Position numbers and translations under genes: made by a program. From Streptomyces griseochromogenes (GTDB lineage: Bacteria > Actinomycetota > Actinomycetes > Streptomycetales > Streptomycetaceae): a stretch of 64,000 nucleotides of DNA. Of the stretch, positions 9,697-18,439 are shown piece by piece. Every line of letters starts with the position of its first letter. Position 1 is the stretch's first letter. Location: contig NZ_CP016279.1 of assembly GCF_001542625.1 (NCBI RefSeq), positions 5,146,001 to 5,210,000 on the forward strand, given 5' to 3'. The notes below the pieces were generated by a model that worked only from the letters and a program-made list of their open reading frames with translations, did not search any database and had not been told where the DNA came from.

Positions 9697-10425
9697 ATGG
9701 CTACGCGCGACTCAACCGACAGCCCTCGGCGCCGCATCGTCGAGGCCGCCGTCGAGCTGCTGGAGAACGGCGGCCCTGACGCGGTGAGCACCCGCGCGGT
9801 CGCCGCCGCGGCCGGAATGCAGCCGCCAGCGATCTACCGCCTCTTCGGCGACAAGGAGGGGCTCCTCGAGGCCGTCGCCGAGCACGGCTACGCGCAGTTC
9901 CTGGAGAGAAAGCGCGCGCAGCTCGACCCCGCCCCGCAGGACCCGGTGGAGGAGCTGCGCCGCGGCTGGGACATGGTGGTCGAGTTCGGGGTCTCCCGCC
10001 CCGAGTTGTTCGCGGTGATGAACCGGGCCACCGGCCGGGGATCGGACGCAGCACACCGCGCGGGCTTGGAGATCCTCCATGGGCGGGTGCGTCGGCTGGC
10101 AGCCGGGGGGTGGCTGCGGGTCGACGAGGAGCTGGCCGCCCAGATCATCCAGGCAACAGGCCAGGGCGCGGTCACCACCTGGCACTCCACCCCCGCGGAC
10201 CGCCGCAATCCGGCGCTGTTGACCGTCCTGCGCGAGTCCATGGTCGCGGCCGTCACTCGCGCCGAGCCGGCGGTCCCCGCCGCGGAATCCGGTACCACCG
10301 CAGCGGCCCGCGCGCTGCGCGCCGCCCTCCCCGACGACGCCGATGTCCTGAGCGACGCCGAGCAGCGCCTGCTGCGTGAGTGGCTCACGCGCCTGGCGGC
10401 GGACGGTGGCGCGCCGCATGCCTGA
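9697..10425 (+). CDS. TetR-family transcriptional regulator
   Basis: A 242-residue regulator. The N-terminal TetR helix-turn-helix spans about residues 8-55 (RRRIVEAAVELLENGG, VSTRAVAAAAGMQPPAIYRLFGDKEGLL). The rest is the ligand-binding helical domain. ATG at 9697 was chosen because the HTH begins eight residues later; the frame is open further upstream but would run through the operator region. It is divergent from the NmrA-type oxidoreductase and most likely represses it and itself through the paired palindromes. The ligand is unknown, plausibly a quinone or electrophile. Confidence 0.88.
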   Translation: MATRDSTDSPRRRIVEAAVELLENGGPDAVSTRAVAAAAGMQPPAIYRLFGDKEGLLEAVAEHGYAQFLERKRAQLDPAPQDPVEELRRGWDMVVEFGVSRPELFAVMNRATGRGSDAAHRAGLEILHGRVRRLAAGGWLRVDEELAAQIIQATGQGAVTTWHSTPADRRNPALLTVLRESMVAAVTRAEPAVPAAESGTTAAARALRAALPDDADVLSDAEQRLLREWLTRLAADGGAPHA

Positions 10426-10559
10426 TCGTGCGTCAGGCGACCTCGTGCAGGTTGAACCTCCCGAGGAGAGATCGTGCGATGAGGTGGCGTCCACGAGATG
10501 AGGCAGTGGGCAACCACACGGCTCCGGCTGGCTCCCCCTTGCCCATAACGCGCCGCCAA

Positions 10560-10940
10560 CCTTGAGTCGCGTGGCGGCCGGTGACGAGCCCTGGCCACAT
10601 GCTGATGCGCGCGGCAGGACGTCGAGTCGATGTTCACCGCCCATTCGCGCCGGCGCTGCGCGCTCTCCGCTTCTACCGCCTTGGCCAGTGCCCCGTCGGG
10701 ATCGGCGGCATCCGCCTCGATCTGTAACGCGCCCAGGATCTGCCGCCAGGTGCCGTCCGCTGACCAGCGGCGGTGCCGCTCGTAGACGGTCTGCCAAGGG
10801 CCGTACCACTCGGGCAGGTCCGGCCAGGGCACACCGATACGCGCCCGGTACAACACGCCGTTGATTACCGTGCGGTGATCTGCTCACTGCCCACCAGGCT
10901 TGCCGTTGGCAGGCAGTAGCGGCTCGATCTTCGTCCACTG
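10560..10940 (-). pseudogene. IS5-family transposase remnant with nonsense codon
   Basis: Reading leftward, QWTKIEPLLPANGKPGGQ is followed by an in-frame TGA where relatives have Trp, then ADHRTVINGVLYRARIGVPW, PEWYGPWQTVYERHRRWSADG and VNIDSTSCRAHQHV. This is the N-terminal half of an IS5-group transposase including the first catalytic Asp (NIDST). The 3' half is missing. The element joined the end of the membrane-protein gene to its right. Confidence 0.7.
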
Positions 10941-11324
10941 AGCGTGCGCGCCCTCGATGGTGAAGCCGCCGAACAGCGGCCGGGCAGTGCGGTCACGGGC
11001 TGCCCGACCGCAGATACGCCCTCCTCTTGGCTGCCAGCCCACCAGCGCCCAGCCCCAAACGGCCTGCATCGGAGCCCGGCCCCGGATCTTCGGCCGGCGC
11101 ACGGTCCAGATGGCCAGGACCCACGCGACGATGGGGACCGGCCCCATCCACGCCCACCAGCTGATGGTTTTGACCAGGAGGAGGCTGCCGCCGACGGCGA
11201 GGGCGATCTGCGCAGGCGTGTACGGCCCGAGGGGGATCTTCCAGTCGGCGACCTTGCCCAGCACCCAGGGGTGGCGGCGAGCGGCGGTGTAGAAGCAGCT
11301 CACCCGGCTCTCGGCCGCGGTCAC
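10884..11324 (-). CDS. Conjugative-element membrane protein, C-terminus replaced by IS5 sequence
   Basis: Residues 1 to about 115 form a small membrane protein with two adjacent hydrophobic segments (LALAVGGSLLLVKTISWW and MGPVPIVAWVLAIWTV) and basic flanks. It resembles membrane proteins encoded beside TcpC-type genes in actinomycete conjugative elements. The last ~20 residues (QWTKIEPLLPANGKPGGQ) come from the inserted IS5 transposase, so the native C-terminus is lost. GTG start overlaps the upstream stop by 4 bases (GTGA). Probably non-functional or altered. Confidence 0.6.
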   Translation of the reverse strand: MTAAESRVSCFYTAARRHPWVLGKVADWKIPLGPYTPAQIALAVGGSLLLVKTISWWAWMGPVPIVAWVLAIWTVRRPKIRGRAPMQAVWGWALVGWQPRGGRICGRAARDRTARPLFGGFTIEGAHAQWTKIEPLLPANGKPGGQ

Positions 11325-11662
11325 AGCCAGCCTCCGCCGCCGGGCGAGTGGTCACGGGAGGCTGGGAGGTCGGACTGGACGATGCCGGGGACCGCGGGTG
11401 CGCCCTTGGCTGGGTGCTTCACCTCGTCCTGGAACATGTTCGCGAGGTCGTTGCGTGAGTTGTACAGACCGAGTGCGATCACCATCAGAATCAGGGCGCC
11501 GATCCCCGCCTTGAGGCTGAACTTCTGGATCATGATGACGACCACGAGGCAGACCAGACCAGCCTGCAGGCCTTTGGTCGCCCACTCCTTGAACATGTTG
11601 ATCCAGCCGTCCCCGAGGTCATTGAGCTGCCCGGCAAGGATCAGGCTGTGCGCTGTGTTCAC
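11321..11662 (-). CDS. Small integral membrane protein of a conjugative element
   Basis: A 113-residue protein with two hydrophobic helices (AGLVCLVVVIMIQKF and AGIGALILMVIALGLYN) and a soluble C-terminal tail ending in a Gly run. Start GTG at 11662 gives a 4-base GTGA overlap with the TcpC-like gene upstream and ends in another GTGA overlap with the next gene, so all three were one translationally coupled operon. Its role in mating-channel assembly is inferred from context only. Confidence 0.6.
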   Translation of the reverse strand: MNTAHSLILAGQLNDLGDGWINMFKEWATKGLQAGLVCLVVVIMIQKFSLKAGIGALILMVIALGLYNSRNDLANMFQDEVKHPAKGAPAVPGIVQSDLPASRDHSPGGGGWL

Positions 11663-12584
11663 CGGGCACCCCCGTCGTGGGCGGCCCCGGACTCCAGCGC
11701 CGCGATTTCCCACCGGCCCGAACGGGCCTTCAGTACGAGCTCGCACGCCAGCGGCCACCGACCGTCGGCATCCCGGGCTTCCACCCGGACGAGGACACGC
11801 ACCGCCGTGCCGTCGGCCGGCACCGTCTCGGCGGCCGCGGCCTCCTCGACGGCCGCCACCTGCTCGACCGAGACCGCCGTATACGGGGCGGGGGAGACGG
11901 CGGTCAGCTTCACCCCCGGCGCGAGGTAGCGGCTCACCTCGCCGGCACCGGTCAGGTAGGCGGCCAGGAACTCCCCGACGGCAGAGGACAGATCACCCTC
12001 CGGGACGGTCACGCCGTACGACGACTTCGGCAACTCGGCCCGGGCCGGGGCGGCCACCACGCTGGGCGCACCGGTCACCGTGAACGAGGCGCCCGCCCGG
12101 TCGGCGGCCACCGGCACGGCGTAGTAGCGCACCGATCCGCCGGCGTACTGCGCAGCCACCGTTACCGACCACGCACCTGCTTCGCGCTGCGCACCGCCGT
12201 CACGGACTGCGGCCCCGACTGCGCAGCTGCGGCCGGATCGGGCAGGTTGACGTCCGGCGCCATCGACTGCGCAAGCCGCGCCTGCGCACTCGTCGCGTCG
12301 TCCGCGCTGCTGCGCAGCCAGACGCTGACGAACAGCTGCGCATAGCCGCCCGGGTCGGCGGAAGCCGCCGCGGTACGCACGGCGGTGGGATTGGCTGGGC
12401 TGGCCGCTTGGACCGTGGTCGGGGTGGAGGCGAGGGCGACGCACAGGGCGACGGGGCCGGCCGCGATGACGGCCCAGACCGCCACGCGCGAGAGGCGGAC
12501 GCGGCGCCGCATCGCCTCCAGCCGGGCGCCGGCCGCCATCGAAGCAGCAGCCTTGCTCTGTGCGGCCTGCTTGCCAGGGGACAT
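11659..12584 (-). pseudogene. TcpC-family conjugal transfer protein, frameshifted
   Basis: The N-terminal part starts at ATG 12584 (GGGAG upstream) with a cytoplasmic basic segment, one transmembrane helix (VAVWAVIAAGPVALCVALAS) and QLFVSVWLRSS. That frame ends in a stop near 12165. The C-terminal part (AGAWSVTVAAQYAGGSVRYY, then FTVTGAPSVVAAPARAELP, VGEFLAAYLTGAGEVSRYLAPG) continues in another frame from about 12190 to 11659. Together they have the single-TM plus NTF2-like layout of TcpC, a mating-channel component of integrative conjugative elements. One indel near 12180 breaks it. Confidence 0.65.
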
Positions 12585-12752
12585 GGTCAAACTCCCAGGT
12601 CAGAACGGATGTTGCTGACCTTGAGGAAACCCGCCGACCCCGACCCGACCACCGACCACGAAGCCCCGACCAAGGTCACGATGGGGACACGAAGTCCATG
12701 GTCGGGCCGACCATGTGGATTCAGGGGATCGTTGCAACACGCTGTGAGTTGA

Positions 12753-13031
12753 TCAACCCGCGAGCAGTCTGTGGAGTCGCTCAGCTGGGGTTTCCCAGTC
12801 GAGGGTCTTGCGTGGTCGGCTGTTGAGCTCGGTGGCGACGGCCTGGAGGTCCTCAGGTGTGTGCGTGGACAGGTCCGAGCCCTTGGGGAAGTACTGCCGT
12901 AGCAGGCCGTTCGTGTTCTCATTCGAGCCGCGTTGCCAGGGGCTGCCGGGGTCGCAGAAGTAGACCGGGACCTTCGTGGCCCGCCATCGCAGCCGACCAG
13001 GACACGCCCGCCTGGGACGACCGGCCACCAC
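12753..13031 (-). pseudogene. IS30-family transposase C-terminal fragment
   Basis: The frame contains [20 protein letters not shown] (with the catalytic Glu), [20 protein letters not shown] and [19 protein letters not shown], the standard end of IS30 transposases. Homology starts near 12985, so only about 75 residues remain. Bases 12590-12752 between this and the TcpC gene hold no recognisable coding. Confidence 0.75.
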
Positions 13032-13247
13032 GGTCGACCAGCTCCGCGGCCGCGCGCACGGTGAGCGAGGCCCTGACCTACCGGGCCCTCGCTGAATGCG
13101 CCGGCTGCGGCGTGCCCGGAACCGCCCCCGGCGAGGACCTCTGCCCGGCCTGCCTCAGCTGGCCGCCCTGCCGCACCTGCCCCGGCCCCCCGGCGCGCCC
13201 ATCCCGACGGCGATGGCCGCTGCACGACGTGCACCTCCGCTCTGATC
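12985..13247 (+). pseudogene. Cys-rich zinc-finger protein fragment
   Basis: One frame reads [18 protein letters not shown] followed by [14 protein letters not shown]. In a shifted frame just downstream it continues DGDGRCTTCTSALIDQ. The repeated CxxC pairs suggest the end of a zinc-binding protein, perhaps a replication or accessory protein of an actinomycete mobile element. Both ends are missing: the IS30 piece lies left and the IS256 piece right. Identity is uncertain. Confidence 0.35.
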
Positions 13248-13248
13248 G

Positions 13249-13635
13249 ATCAACCGGAAGGACAAGGAGCAGGCCCGCAAAGCCGTCGCCATGTTCGCCA
13301 AGCAGTACAACGCGAAGTACCCCAAGGCGGTCAAGAAGATCGCGGACGATGAGGACGAGCTGCTGGCGTTCTACGACTTCCCCGCCGAGCACTGGATCCA
13401 CCTGTGGACCACGAATCCCATCGAGTCGACGTTCGCCACCGTGCGGCTGCGGACCAAGGTGACCAAGGGTGCCGGCAGCCGGGCCGCCGGGCTGGCGATG
13501 GTTTTCAAGCTGGTCGAGTCCGCCCAGGCCCGCTGGCGGGCTGTGAACGCGCCCCACCTCGTCGCTCTGGTCCGTGCCGGGGCCCGCTTCGAACGTGGCC
13601 GCCTCGTCGAACGCCCCGAGACCCTCGCGGCGTGA
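13249..13635 (+). pseudogene. IS256-family transposase C-terminal fragment
   Basis: Reads NRKDKEQARKAVAMFAKQYN, then DEDELLAFYDFPAEHW, LWTTNPIESTFATVRLRTKV and TKGAGSRAAGLAMVFKLVES, the conserved C-terminal third of IS256 (MULE-type) transposases with the catalytic Glu in TNPIES. The N-terminal two thirds are absent. Confidence 0.75.
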
Positions 13636-13670
13636 GCAGCCTCAGCCGATTCGCAGAAGCCGGGAGGATC

Positions 13671-14236
13671 TCAGGCACTCGTGCGCTGTATGTGCAGGTG
13701 GCCATCGCGGTGGAAGGAGGGCGGCGCCCGGGGCAGGATGCTGTCGAAGTCGTACCGGCTCTTCTGCGCAACCCGGCACGATGCCAGGTTGTCCACCTGG
13801 TGCAGGAGTTCGAGACGCTGCAGCCCGTCGGCTTCGAAGGTGTCGAAGGCCCAGCTGGTGAGTGCCTCCAGAGCGCGGGAGCCACTCCCCGCCCGCGAGC
13901 ATGCGCCGCGGTCCAGTAGCCCACCTCGGCCGCCGGTTTGCCGGAGGTGACTTCCTTGAGGACCACGTTGCCCACCAACCGTTCGCGAACTGAACCGGAT
14001 TGTGCCTCAAGGACGGCGAAGCCGAACCGGTCCTCCGCTGCCCAGCCCCGCTGGTGGGCCTGCACCCACCGTGCCCCGTCAGCATCGTTGTCCACGACAG
14101 AGCTCGCCCACTGGCGCAATGCGGGATCCCGGCTCACCTCGACCAATGCGGCAACGTCCTCCATGCGCCAGGGGCGAAGAACGAGAGCGGGAGAGGCCGG
14201 CGTCGCGGCCACCTGAAGTACGACGGGGGCATTCAT
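13671..14236 (-). pseudogene. GNAT-family N-acetyltransferase, frameshifted
   Basis: From ATG 14236 the frame gives a GNAT fold: LVLRPWRMEDVAALVEVSRD, RFGFAVLEAQSG, LVGNVVLKEV, AEVGYWTAAHARGRGVAPAL (acetyl-CoA loop). Just after that, near 13880, the frame is lost. The expected continuation (ALEALTSWAFDTF, GLQRLELLHQVDNLASCRVA) lies in a neighbouring frame and ends at a TGA at 13671. The 566-base span is not a multiple of three, consistent with a single indel. It resembles ribosomal-protein-type acetyltransferases. Confidence 0.75.
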
Positions 14237-14310
14237 AAACCGATCATGTGCGGCGGCGTTTTCACCCGACGCCGGCCGCGTCCGGCCCATGCCGCCTTGC
14301 GACCGCCCCG

Positions 14311-15249
14311 TCATTGCTGTGTCCGGACGCGCAGAGCCTGGACGGACCAGTCGAACACTGGAGCCAGACTCTCCGGGGCCGGCCAGCCGTTGACCACTGC
14401 GAGCAGCTGGAGGTACCGCTCTCTGCGGGGGTCGTTCACGCTCTCCAGCCGAGTCACCAACCGGCGGCGAAGCTCGACGTCGTCGGGGTGGCCGAGGACG
14501 TGCGCGTAGTGCGCCGTGAACGCCGAGACGATCGGATCGGCCTGGGACGAGGCCGGGTCGATGCCAGCGGTCAGGGCCGGGCCGGCCTGGTCGCGGACGA
14601 CTGCGGCAATGTCGCGGCGCGGGCCCATCGTGTCGCTTCGGGCCTGCTCGGCTGCCTGGTCCTCGGCCATCCGCCGCACGACGGCGCGGAAATCCGGGTC
14701 CAGGGACATTTCGGCCAACTCCACCCACGCCTGGATTTGCTCCGCCTCCGGGTTGTCGGGCAGCTCGGGGGTCATCGAGCGCATGACCCCCGCGAATGCG
14801 GGGGCGACGTCAAGACCGCCGAAGACGGCGTCGAGGAAATCGCCGATCAGACGTCGGCGTTCGTCCTCGGAGAGCTGGGCCAGCCGGTGCATGAGTTCCG
14901 TCTCCTCAGGTGTGGACCCGCGCTCGGCCACCGCCGTCAGCACCGCGCGCCGCAGGCGCAGGACGCGGATCTGCACTGCCAGTGCTTCGGCGTGCGCCGC
15001 GGCGACCTCGGGAAGCGAGAGCTCGCGGTCCACGACCTTGCGGATCGTGGGAAGGTCCAGTCCCAGCTCGCGCAGGGTCCGCACGAGGTCCAGGCGTGCG
15101 ACGGCGTCGATGTTGTAGAGGCGGTAGCCGGCCGGGCTGCGGTCTGTCGGCGCCACGATTCCGCGATCGGAGTAGAACCGAATGGTCTTGACCGTGAGAC
15201 CGGTCCGCCGAGCGAGCTCGCCGATCGAGTAGAGCGTGTCGCCGTCCAT
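14311..15249 (-). CDS. MerR-family transcriptional regulator
   Basis: A 312-residue regulator. The N-terminal MerR winged helix is clear (YSIGELARRTGLTVKTIRFY, GYRLYNIDAVARLDLVRTLR, LGLDLPTIRKVV, residues ~7-75), followed by a dimerisation helix. The long C-terminal domain (~200 residues, acidic, helical) has no metal-binding cysteine pattern, so it probably senses an organic ligand or protein. Start ATG with GGTGGGGG just upstream. The frameshifted GNAT gene lies 74 bases downstream; they may once have been linked, as in antibiotic-sensing TipA-like pairs, but that is a guess. Confidence 0.85.
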   Translation of the reverse strand: MDGDTLYSIGELARRTGLTVKTIRFYSDRGIVAPTDRSPAGYRLYNIDAVARLDLVRTLRELGLDLPTIRKVVDRELSLPEVAAAHAEALAVQIRVLRLRRAVLTAVAERGSTPEETELMHRLAQLSEDERRRLIGDFLDAVFGGLDVAPAFAGVMRSMTPELPDNPEAEQIQAWVELAEMSLDPDFRAVVRRMAEDQAAEQARSDTMGPRRDIAAVVRDQAGPALTAGIDPASSQADPIVSAFTAHYAHVLGHPDDVELRRRLVTRLESVNDPRRERYLQLLAVVNGWPAPESLAPVFDWSVQALRVRTQQ

Positions 15250-15337
15250 GCCCCCACCTTTGTGTCTCCCCCTACTGGAGACTCAAGTCCCTTCGCCTGC
15301 CAGCAGCCAACCACTCCTCATCCACAAGTCTTGACCA

Positions 15338-15718
15338 TTCCTCGTCGATGCCGCCGTCGAGGCCCTGCTGGAAGACACCGCAGACGGGCCCCGGGCCGCT
15401 GTCTCCGCTCTTGCCCGCTGCCTCAACGTCCCCCGCCAGACCCTCTACCGGGACTTCCCCGATCAGATCACCCGACTCCAGACGGAAGCGGCCCGCCCGG
15501 CGACCCAGCCCCGCGCCCGCAACGCCGACAAGGACCAGCAGACCATCGCCTGCCTGCGCGCAGAGAAGGAGAACCTCACCTGCCACCTGCACATCTACGA
15601 AGACCACATCCGGCGCCTGACCCTGGAGAACGAGGCCCTGCGAGTCGCCCTTCAGGCCCACAGCGGCGTCACCCTGATCAGTCTCAGAACGGGAGACACC
15701 GCCCCCGGCCGCCCCTGA
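15338..15718 (+). pseudogene. Fragment of a recombinase-accessory protein (DUF6262-like)
   Basis: An open stretch without a start codon gives DAAVEALLEDTADGPRAAVS, a helix-turn-helix (ALARCLNVPRQTLYRDFPDQ) and a coiled coil (CLRAEKENLTCHLHIYEDHI, RRLTLENEALRVALQAH), ending at TGA 15718. This layout matches the small DUF6262/TnpC-type partner of Tn554-like integrases. An in-frame TGA just upstream removes the N-terminus. The integrase C-terminal fragment at 18.8-19.0 kb could be from the same lost element. Confidence 0.45.
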
Positions 15719-15740
15719 CAGGCCGAGGCGAGGGCGTGGA

Positions 15741-16823
15741 TCAACTCGGGGTTGTGACGCCAGCGCCCAACTGCCGCTCGATCTCCACTGCCGGGAACGG
15801 CGTCTGCTTGTTCTCGGTGAACAGACTGCGGAAGAAGGAGTCCACGACGACGGTAGGGCGTGCGTGCCGGTCGATGATGGCCGTGATCTCGGGTGCGATG
15901 CCGCCAGGTCGCCGGCCTGCGATCCAGTCGTGCAGGAAGACTTCGCGTTCCGTGTCACCTCGCACTCCGTCGAGCAAGTGGTATTGGAGCAGGTGGCTCG
16001 CGGTGTAGCAGCGGTCGTACGCGAGGTGGTCCGAGAGGAAGTCGGACTCGTCCGCCGTGAGGTCGAAGCGGGAGCTCAGGGCAAGACCGAAGTCGGCGAA
16101 GTAGAGCTGGCGGCCATCGGTCAGGATGTTGGCAAAGTGAGCATCGAAGTGGACAAGTCCGCGAGAACTCATGAAGGCAGCTCCGTCCATCAGAGCTTCC
16201 TCCACCCAACGCAAGGGCGAGCCGTCCCCGCCTTCCGGCACGGCGGTATTGCGGTGGTCGGCCAGCCATCCGGCGAGTGTGTGCGGCACGTACTCCAGGA
16301 AGACCACCAGGCTGCACGAGGACTGGCCGATGGCCTCCAACCGGTCACGAACGGCGGGTGATCCCTCCCAGTGCGCGACGGCCCCCTCCAGGCCCCCGAA
16401 CTCGTCGGTGAATCCTTCGGGAGGGGAGTCAGGCAGAACCCGCCAGTGGTACATCAGGGGGAATCCCCCGTACTCGCCGCTGAGAACCCAGTTGGTGGTC
16501 ATGATGTGCACGGCGAGCTCCCGCCAGGCACCGAACCCGGCCGAGCCCACTCCGTACTGGTAGAACATCGGCAGTTCGAAGACGTTCGCCGTCGACCGCG
16601 TGTTCTCCGGCCGTAATTCGGTGTCCGTCAACGGAATCCGCTTGACGAAGACGCGAGTTCCGTCGATGTCCACCTCTGCCGACCTGCCGCCGATGCCCGA
16701 CCCGAGCGGGGTAGCGGCTGCCACGGCCTCCCCGAGCCGGTGGTCGCTCAGCAAGGAGAGCTGAGTGCTCACGGTCCCGTGACCAGCCAGGCGCGTGGCG
16801 CGCAGCAAATCCTGGTCCAGCAT
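15741..16823 (-). CDS. Protein-kinase-like phosphotransferase
   Basis: A 360-residue protein of the protein-kinase-like superfamily. Visible motifs: Lys in VFVKRIP at residue 61, catalytic loop VHFDAHFANIL with D227 and N232, and FADFGLA with D244. The loop is closer to HxD phosphotransferases of the aminoglycoside/homoserine kinase type than to typical Ser/Thr kinases; there is no membrane anchor. The gene is intact and single, with no operon partner: upstream is 319 bases of spacer and downstream a decayed recombinase fragment. Substrate unknown. Confidence 0.65.
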   Translation of the reverse strand: MLDQDLLRATRLAGHGTVSTQLSLLSDHRLGEAVAAATPLGSGIGGRSAEVDIDGTRVFVKRIPLTDTELRPENTRSTANVFELPMFYQYGVGSAGFGAWRELAVHIMTTNWVLSGEYGGFPLMYHWRVLPDSPPEGFTDEFGGLEGAVAHWEGSPAVRDRLEAIGQSSCSLVVFLEYVPHTLAGWLADHRNTAVPEGGDGSPLRWVEEALMDGAAFMSSRGLVHFDAHFANILTDGRQLYFADFGLALSSRFDLTADESDFLSDHLAYDRCYTASHLLQYHLLDGVRGDTEREVFLHDWIAGRRPGGIAPEITAIIDRHARPTVVVDSFFRSLFTENKQTPFPAVEIERQLGAGVTTPS

Positions 16824-17142
16824 CGACGGCTCCTCGGTGCCCGAACCAGGGCTTCGGCGATCCCACGTACGGCACCGACCCTGCGCTGAAAGGGGCAGCC
16901 GCTCTCATAAACAACGCTTTGCCCGAGCAAGATCACAGTGGACGACGGACACTTTCAAACACTGCTGTCGGTGATCCCGGCTATTCGATGTTGCGGAATT
17001 GGTTGTCGACGCGCGGTCGACCGCCTCCGTTGGCAGGATCTGCGGCAGCTTCCGGTAGCCAAATCGCCGGCGTCTGGTTGGGCTGCGCCGAGGCGAACGA
17101 ACCGCTCGGGCGGCCTACGCCCGCCAGCGCGGGCGGCGGGCG
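16824..17142. other. Intergenic spacer without recognisable genes
   Basis: The 319 bases between the kinase-like gene and the second DUF1048 gene contain short frames only, none resembling a known protein. The kinase-like gene's promoter should lie at its right end of this spacer side. No terminator hairpin stood out by eye. Confidence 0.4.
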
Positions 17143-17469
17143 TCACTTCTCGTTCGCGCCGGGTTCCGCGCTGATGGATGCCTGGTAGACATCCGCGTAG
17201 GTGGGGGAGTCCTTGACCAGGTCGTCGCAGAACGCGGCGACGTCGGTGCCGATGAGTTCCAAGACGCCCTTGCCTGCGGCGACGCCCTCCTCGAAGAAGT
17301 CGACGATCCCGGGGAGCAGGGAGCCGTCAGACAGGCTGATCGGTCCGACCTTGAACAGGTACCTCTGCATCTCCTTGTAGACGATCTGATAGTCCGGCGG
17401 GAGAACCTTGATCCGAGCCACGTGCGCCCGCCACTGTTTCTTGCCCTCGATGATGTCTTGGATGCTCAT
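17143..17469 (-). CDS. DUF1048-family protein (second copy)
   Basis: A 108-residue soluble protein starting MSIQDIIEGKKQWRAHVARI. The length, the conserved DYQIVYKEMQRYLFK segment and its place behind a PadR regulator identify DUF1048. The family is helical and almost always sits beside PadR; its biochemical role is unknown. Its start is one base past the TGA of the first DUF1048 gene, so the two are co-translated. The sequence is distinct from copy one, so this is an old duplication. Confidence 0.8.
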   Translation of the reverse strand: MSIQDIIEGKKQWRAHVARIKVLPPDYQIVYKEMQRYLFKVGPISLSDGSLLPGIVDFFEEGVAAGKGVLELIGTDVAAFCDDLVKDSPTYADVYQASISAEPGANEK

Positions 17470-17470
17470 G

Positions 17471-17827
17471 TCAGCCTCCCAGCCGGCTCAGTTTCCTTGC
17501 GACGTTCCTGTTCAACTGCTCGCGCCACCGGTCGCGATAGGTTCGAGCCCCTTCTCCACCGGCAAGCGCGGTGCAGAAGCCTCCGATGTCGTCGCCGAAC
17601 ACCTCGTGAATGCTCTGCCCGTCCGTCGCTGCTACTTCGAGCAGCCCCAGGGCGGCGTCGAGGATCGGCATCAGGTTGCGGCCGGTGAAGTCCCCGTAGG
17701 GGAAGAGGTGGGCGATGATCTGTCCCCACGCCGCCCGGTAGCCGTCCGGCAGGGCCTCGGCCCGGGCTTCGAACGCCTTCCATTCCCTGCGGAGATCGTT
17801 GCCTGTGACCTTCTCCCAGAAGTTCAT
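17471..17827 (-). CDS. DUF1048-family protein (first copy)
   Basis: A 118-residue protein starting MNFWEKVTGNDLRREWKAFE, with the family's AAWGQIIAHLFPYGDFTGRN core and an FGDDIGGFCTAL segment. The ATG at 17827 overlaps the PadR stop codon by ATGA, so it is translationally coupled to the regulator. The PadR-DUF1048-DUF1048 order is a common Firmicutes and actinomycete arrangement; the function of the pair is not known. Confidence 0.8.
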   Translation of the reverse strand: MNFWEKVTGNDLRREWKAFEARAEALPDGYRAAWGQIIAHLFPYGDFTGRNLMPILDAALGLLEVAATDGQSIHEVFGDDIGGFCTALAGGEGARTYRDRWREQLNRNVARKLSRLGG

Positions 17828-18150
17828 CTCCCGCCCTCCTTGAGCCTGTCGATGCGTGATGAGACGTACTGCCATTTCGCCCAGAACTTCGCGAGTTCCT
17901 GGCGTCCGGCATCGTTGAGCGTGTAGAACTTGCGCGGCGGACCGACCCCGGATGGTCGTTTCGTCACCTGGACGAGCCCGTTCTTCTCCAGCCGCAGCAA
18001 GATGGTGTACACCGTCCCCTCGATGACGTCGGCGAAGCCGAGCTCGTTCAGCTGACGGGTGATGGCGTACCCGTAGGTTTCCTCGCTGCCGATGATTTCG
18101 AGCACGCACCCTTCGAGCGTGCCCTTCAACATCTCCGTCAGGTCCTCCAT
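17824..18150 (-). CDS. PadR-family transcriptional regulator
   Basis: A 108-residue PadR protein: MLKGTLEGCVLEIIGSEETY, GYAITRQLNELGFADVIEGT, VYTILLRLEKNGLV, GPPRKFYTLNDAGRQEL. This is the classic PadR winged helix with a short dimerisation helix at the end (subfamily 2 size). It heads the operon with two DUF1048 genes. An inverted-repeat cluster lies about 20-70 bases before its start codon, so autorepression is likely; PadR regulators often respond to phenolics or antimicrobials. Confidence 0.9.
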   Translation of the reverse strand: MEDLTEMLKGTLEGCVLEIIGSEETYGYAITRQLNELGFADVIEGTVYTILLRLEKNGLVQVTKRPSGVGPPRKFYTLNDAGRQELAKFWAKWQYVSSRIDRLKEGGR

Positions 18151-18171
18151 CGCGGGCGCTCCTCAGTCTGT

Positions 18172-18218
18172 CGGTACTACGTGCTACCGAGTACCGCTAT
18201 ACGGTACCACCGAGTAGT
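18172..18218. promoter_or_regulatory. Inverted-repeat operator of the PadR operon
   Basis: CGGTACT at 18172-18178 pairs with AGTACCG at 18190-18196. GTACCG at 18191-18196 pairs with CGGTAC at 18202-18207. ACCGAGTA occurs twice as a direct repeat (18186-18193 and 18208-18215). The cluster lies just upstream of the PadR start on its transcribed side. Binding by PadR is inferred from position and symmetry. Confidence 0.5.
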
Positions 18219-18439
18219 GGAGGGCGGCAGTACCTCCGGTAGGCGTAAACCCGGGACCGGCCGGCGAGGGCCCGGGCTCCACAGCGGCGGCCACTCATCG
18301 GCCCGGCTCCGCAGTCAACGGGGGCTCGGGTCATCACCTCAACGCCCCGATCCTCGATCTCCACAGGCTGCTTGTCGGCCAGCTTGCACCTGTCGGCAAA
18401 CGATGGCGGCCGGCGCGTCCAATGAACCCGTGCCATCCG

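Noticed and set aside
14248..16008. 586-codon plus-strand frame over MerR and the kinase-like gene
   Set aside because: Shadow of two real minus-strand genes joined through a non-coding gap.
16919..17188. Possible small gene in the spacer before the DUF1048 pair
   Set aside because: Frames on both strands lack a ribosome site, a plausible N-terminus and any recognisable motif.
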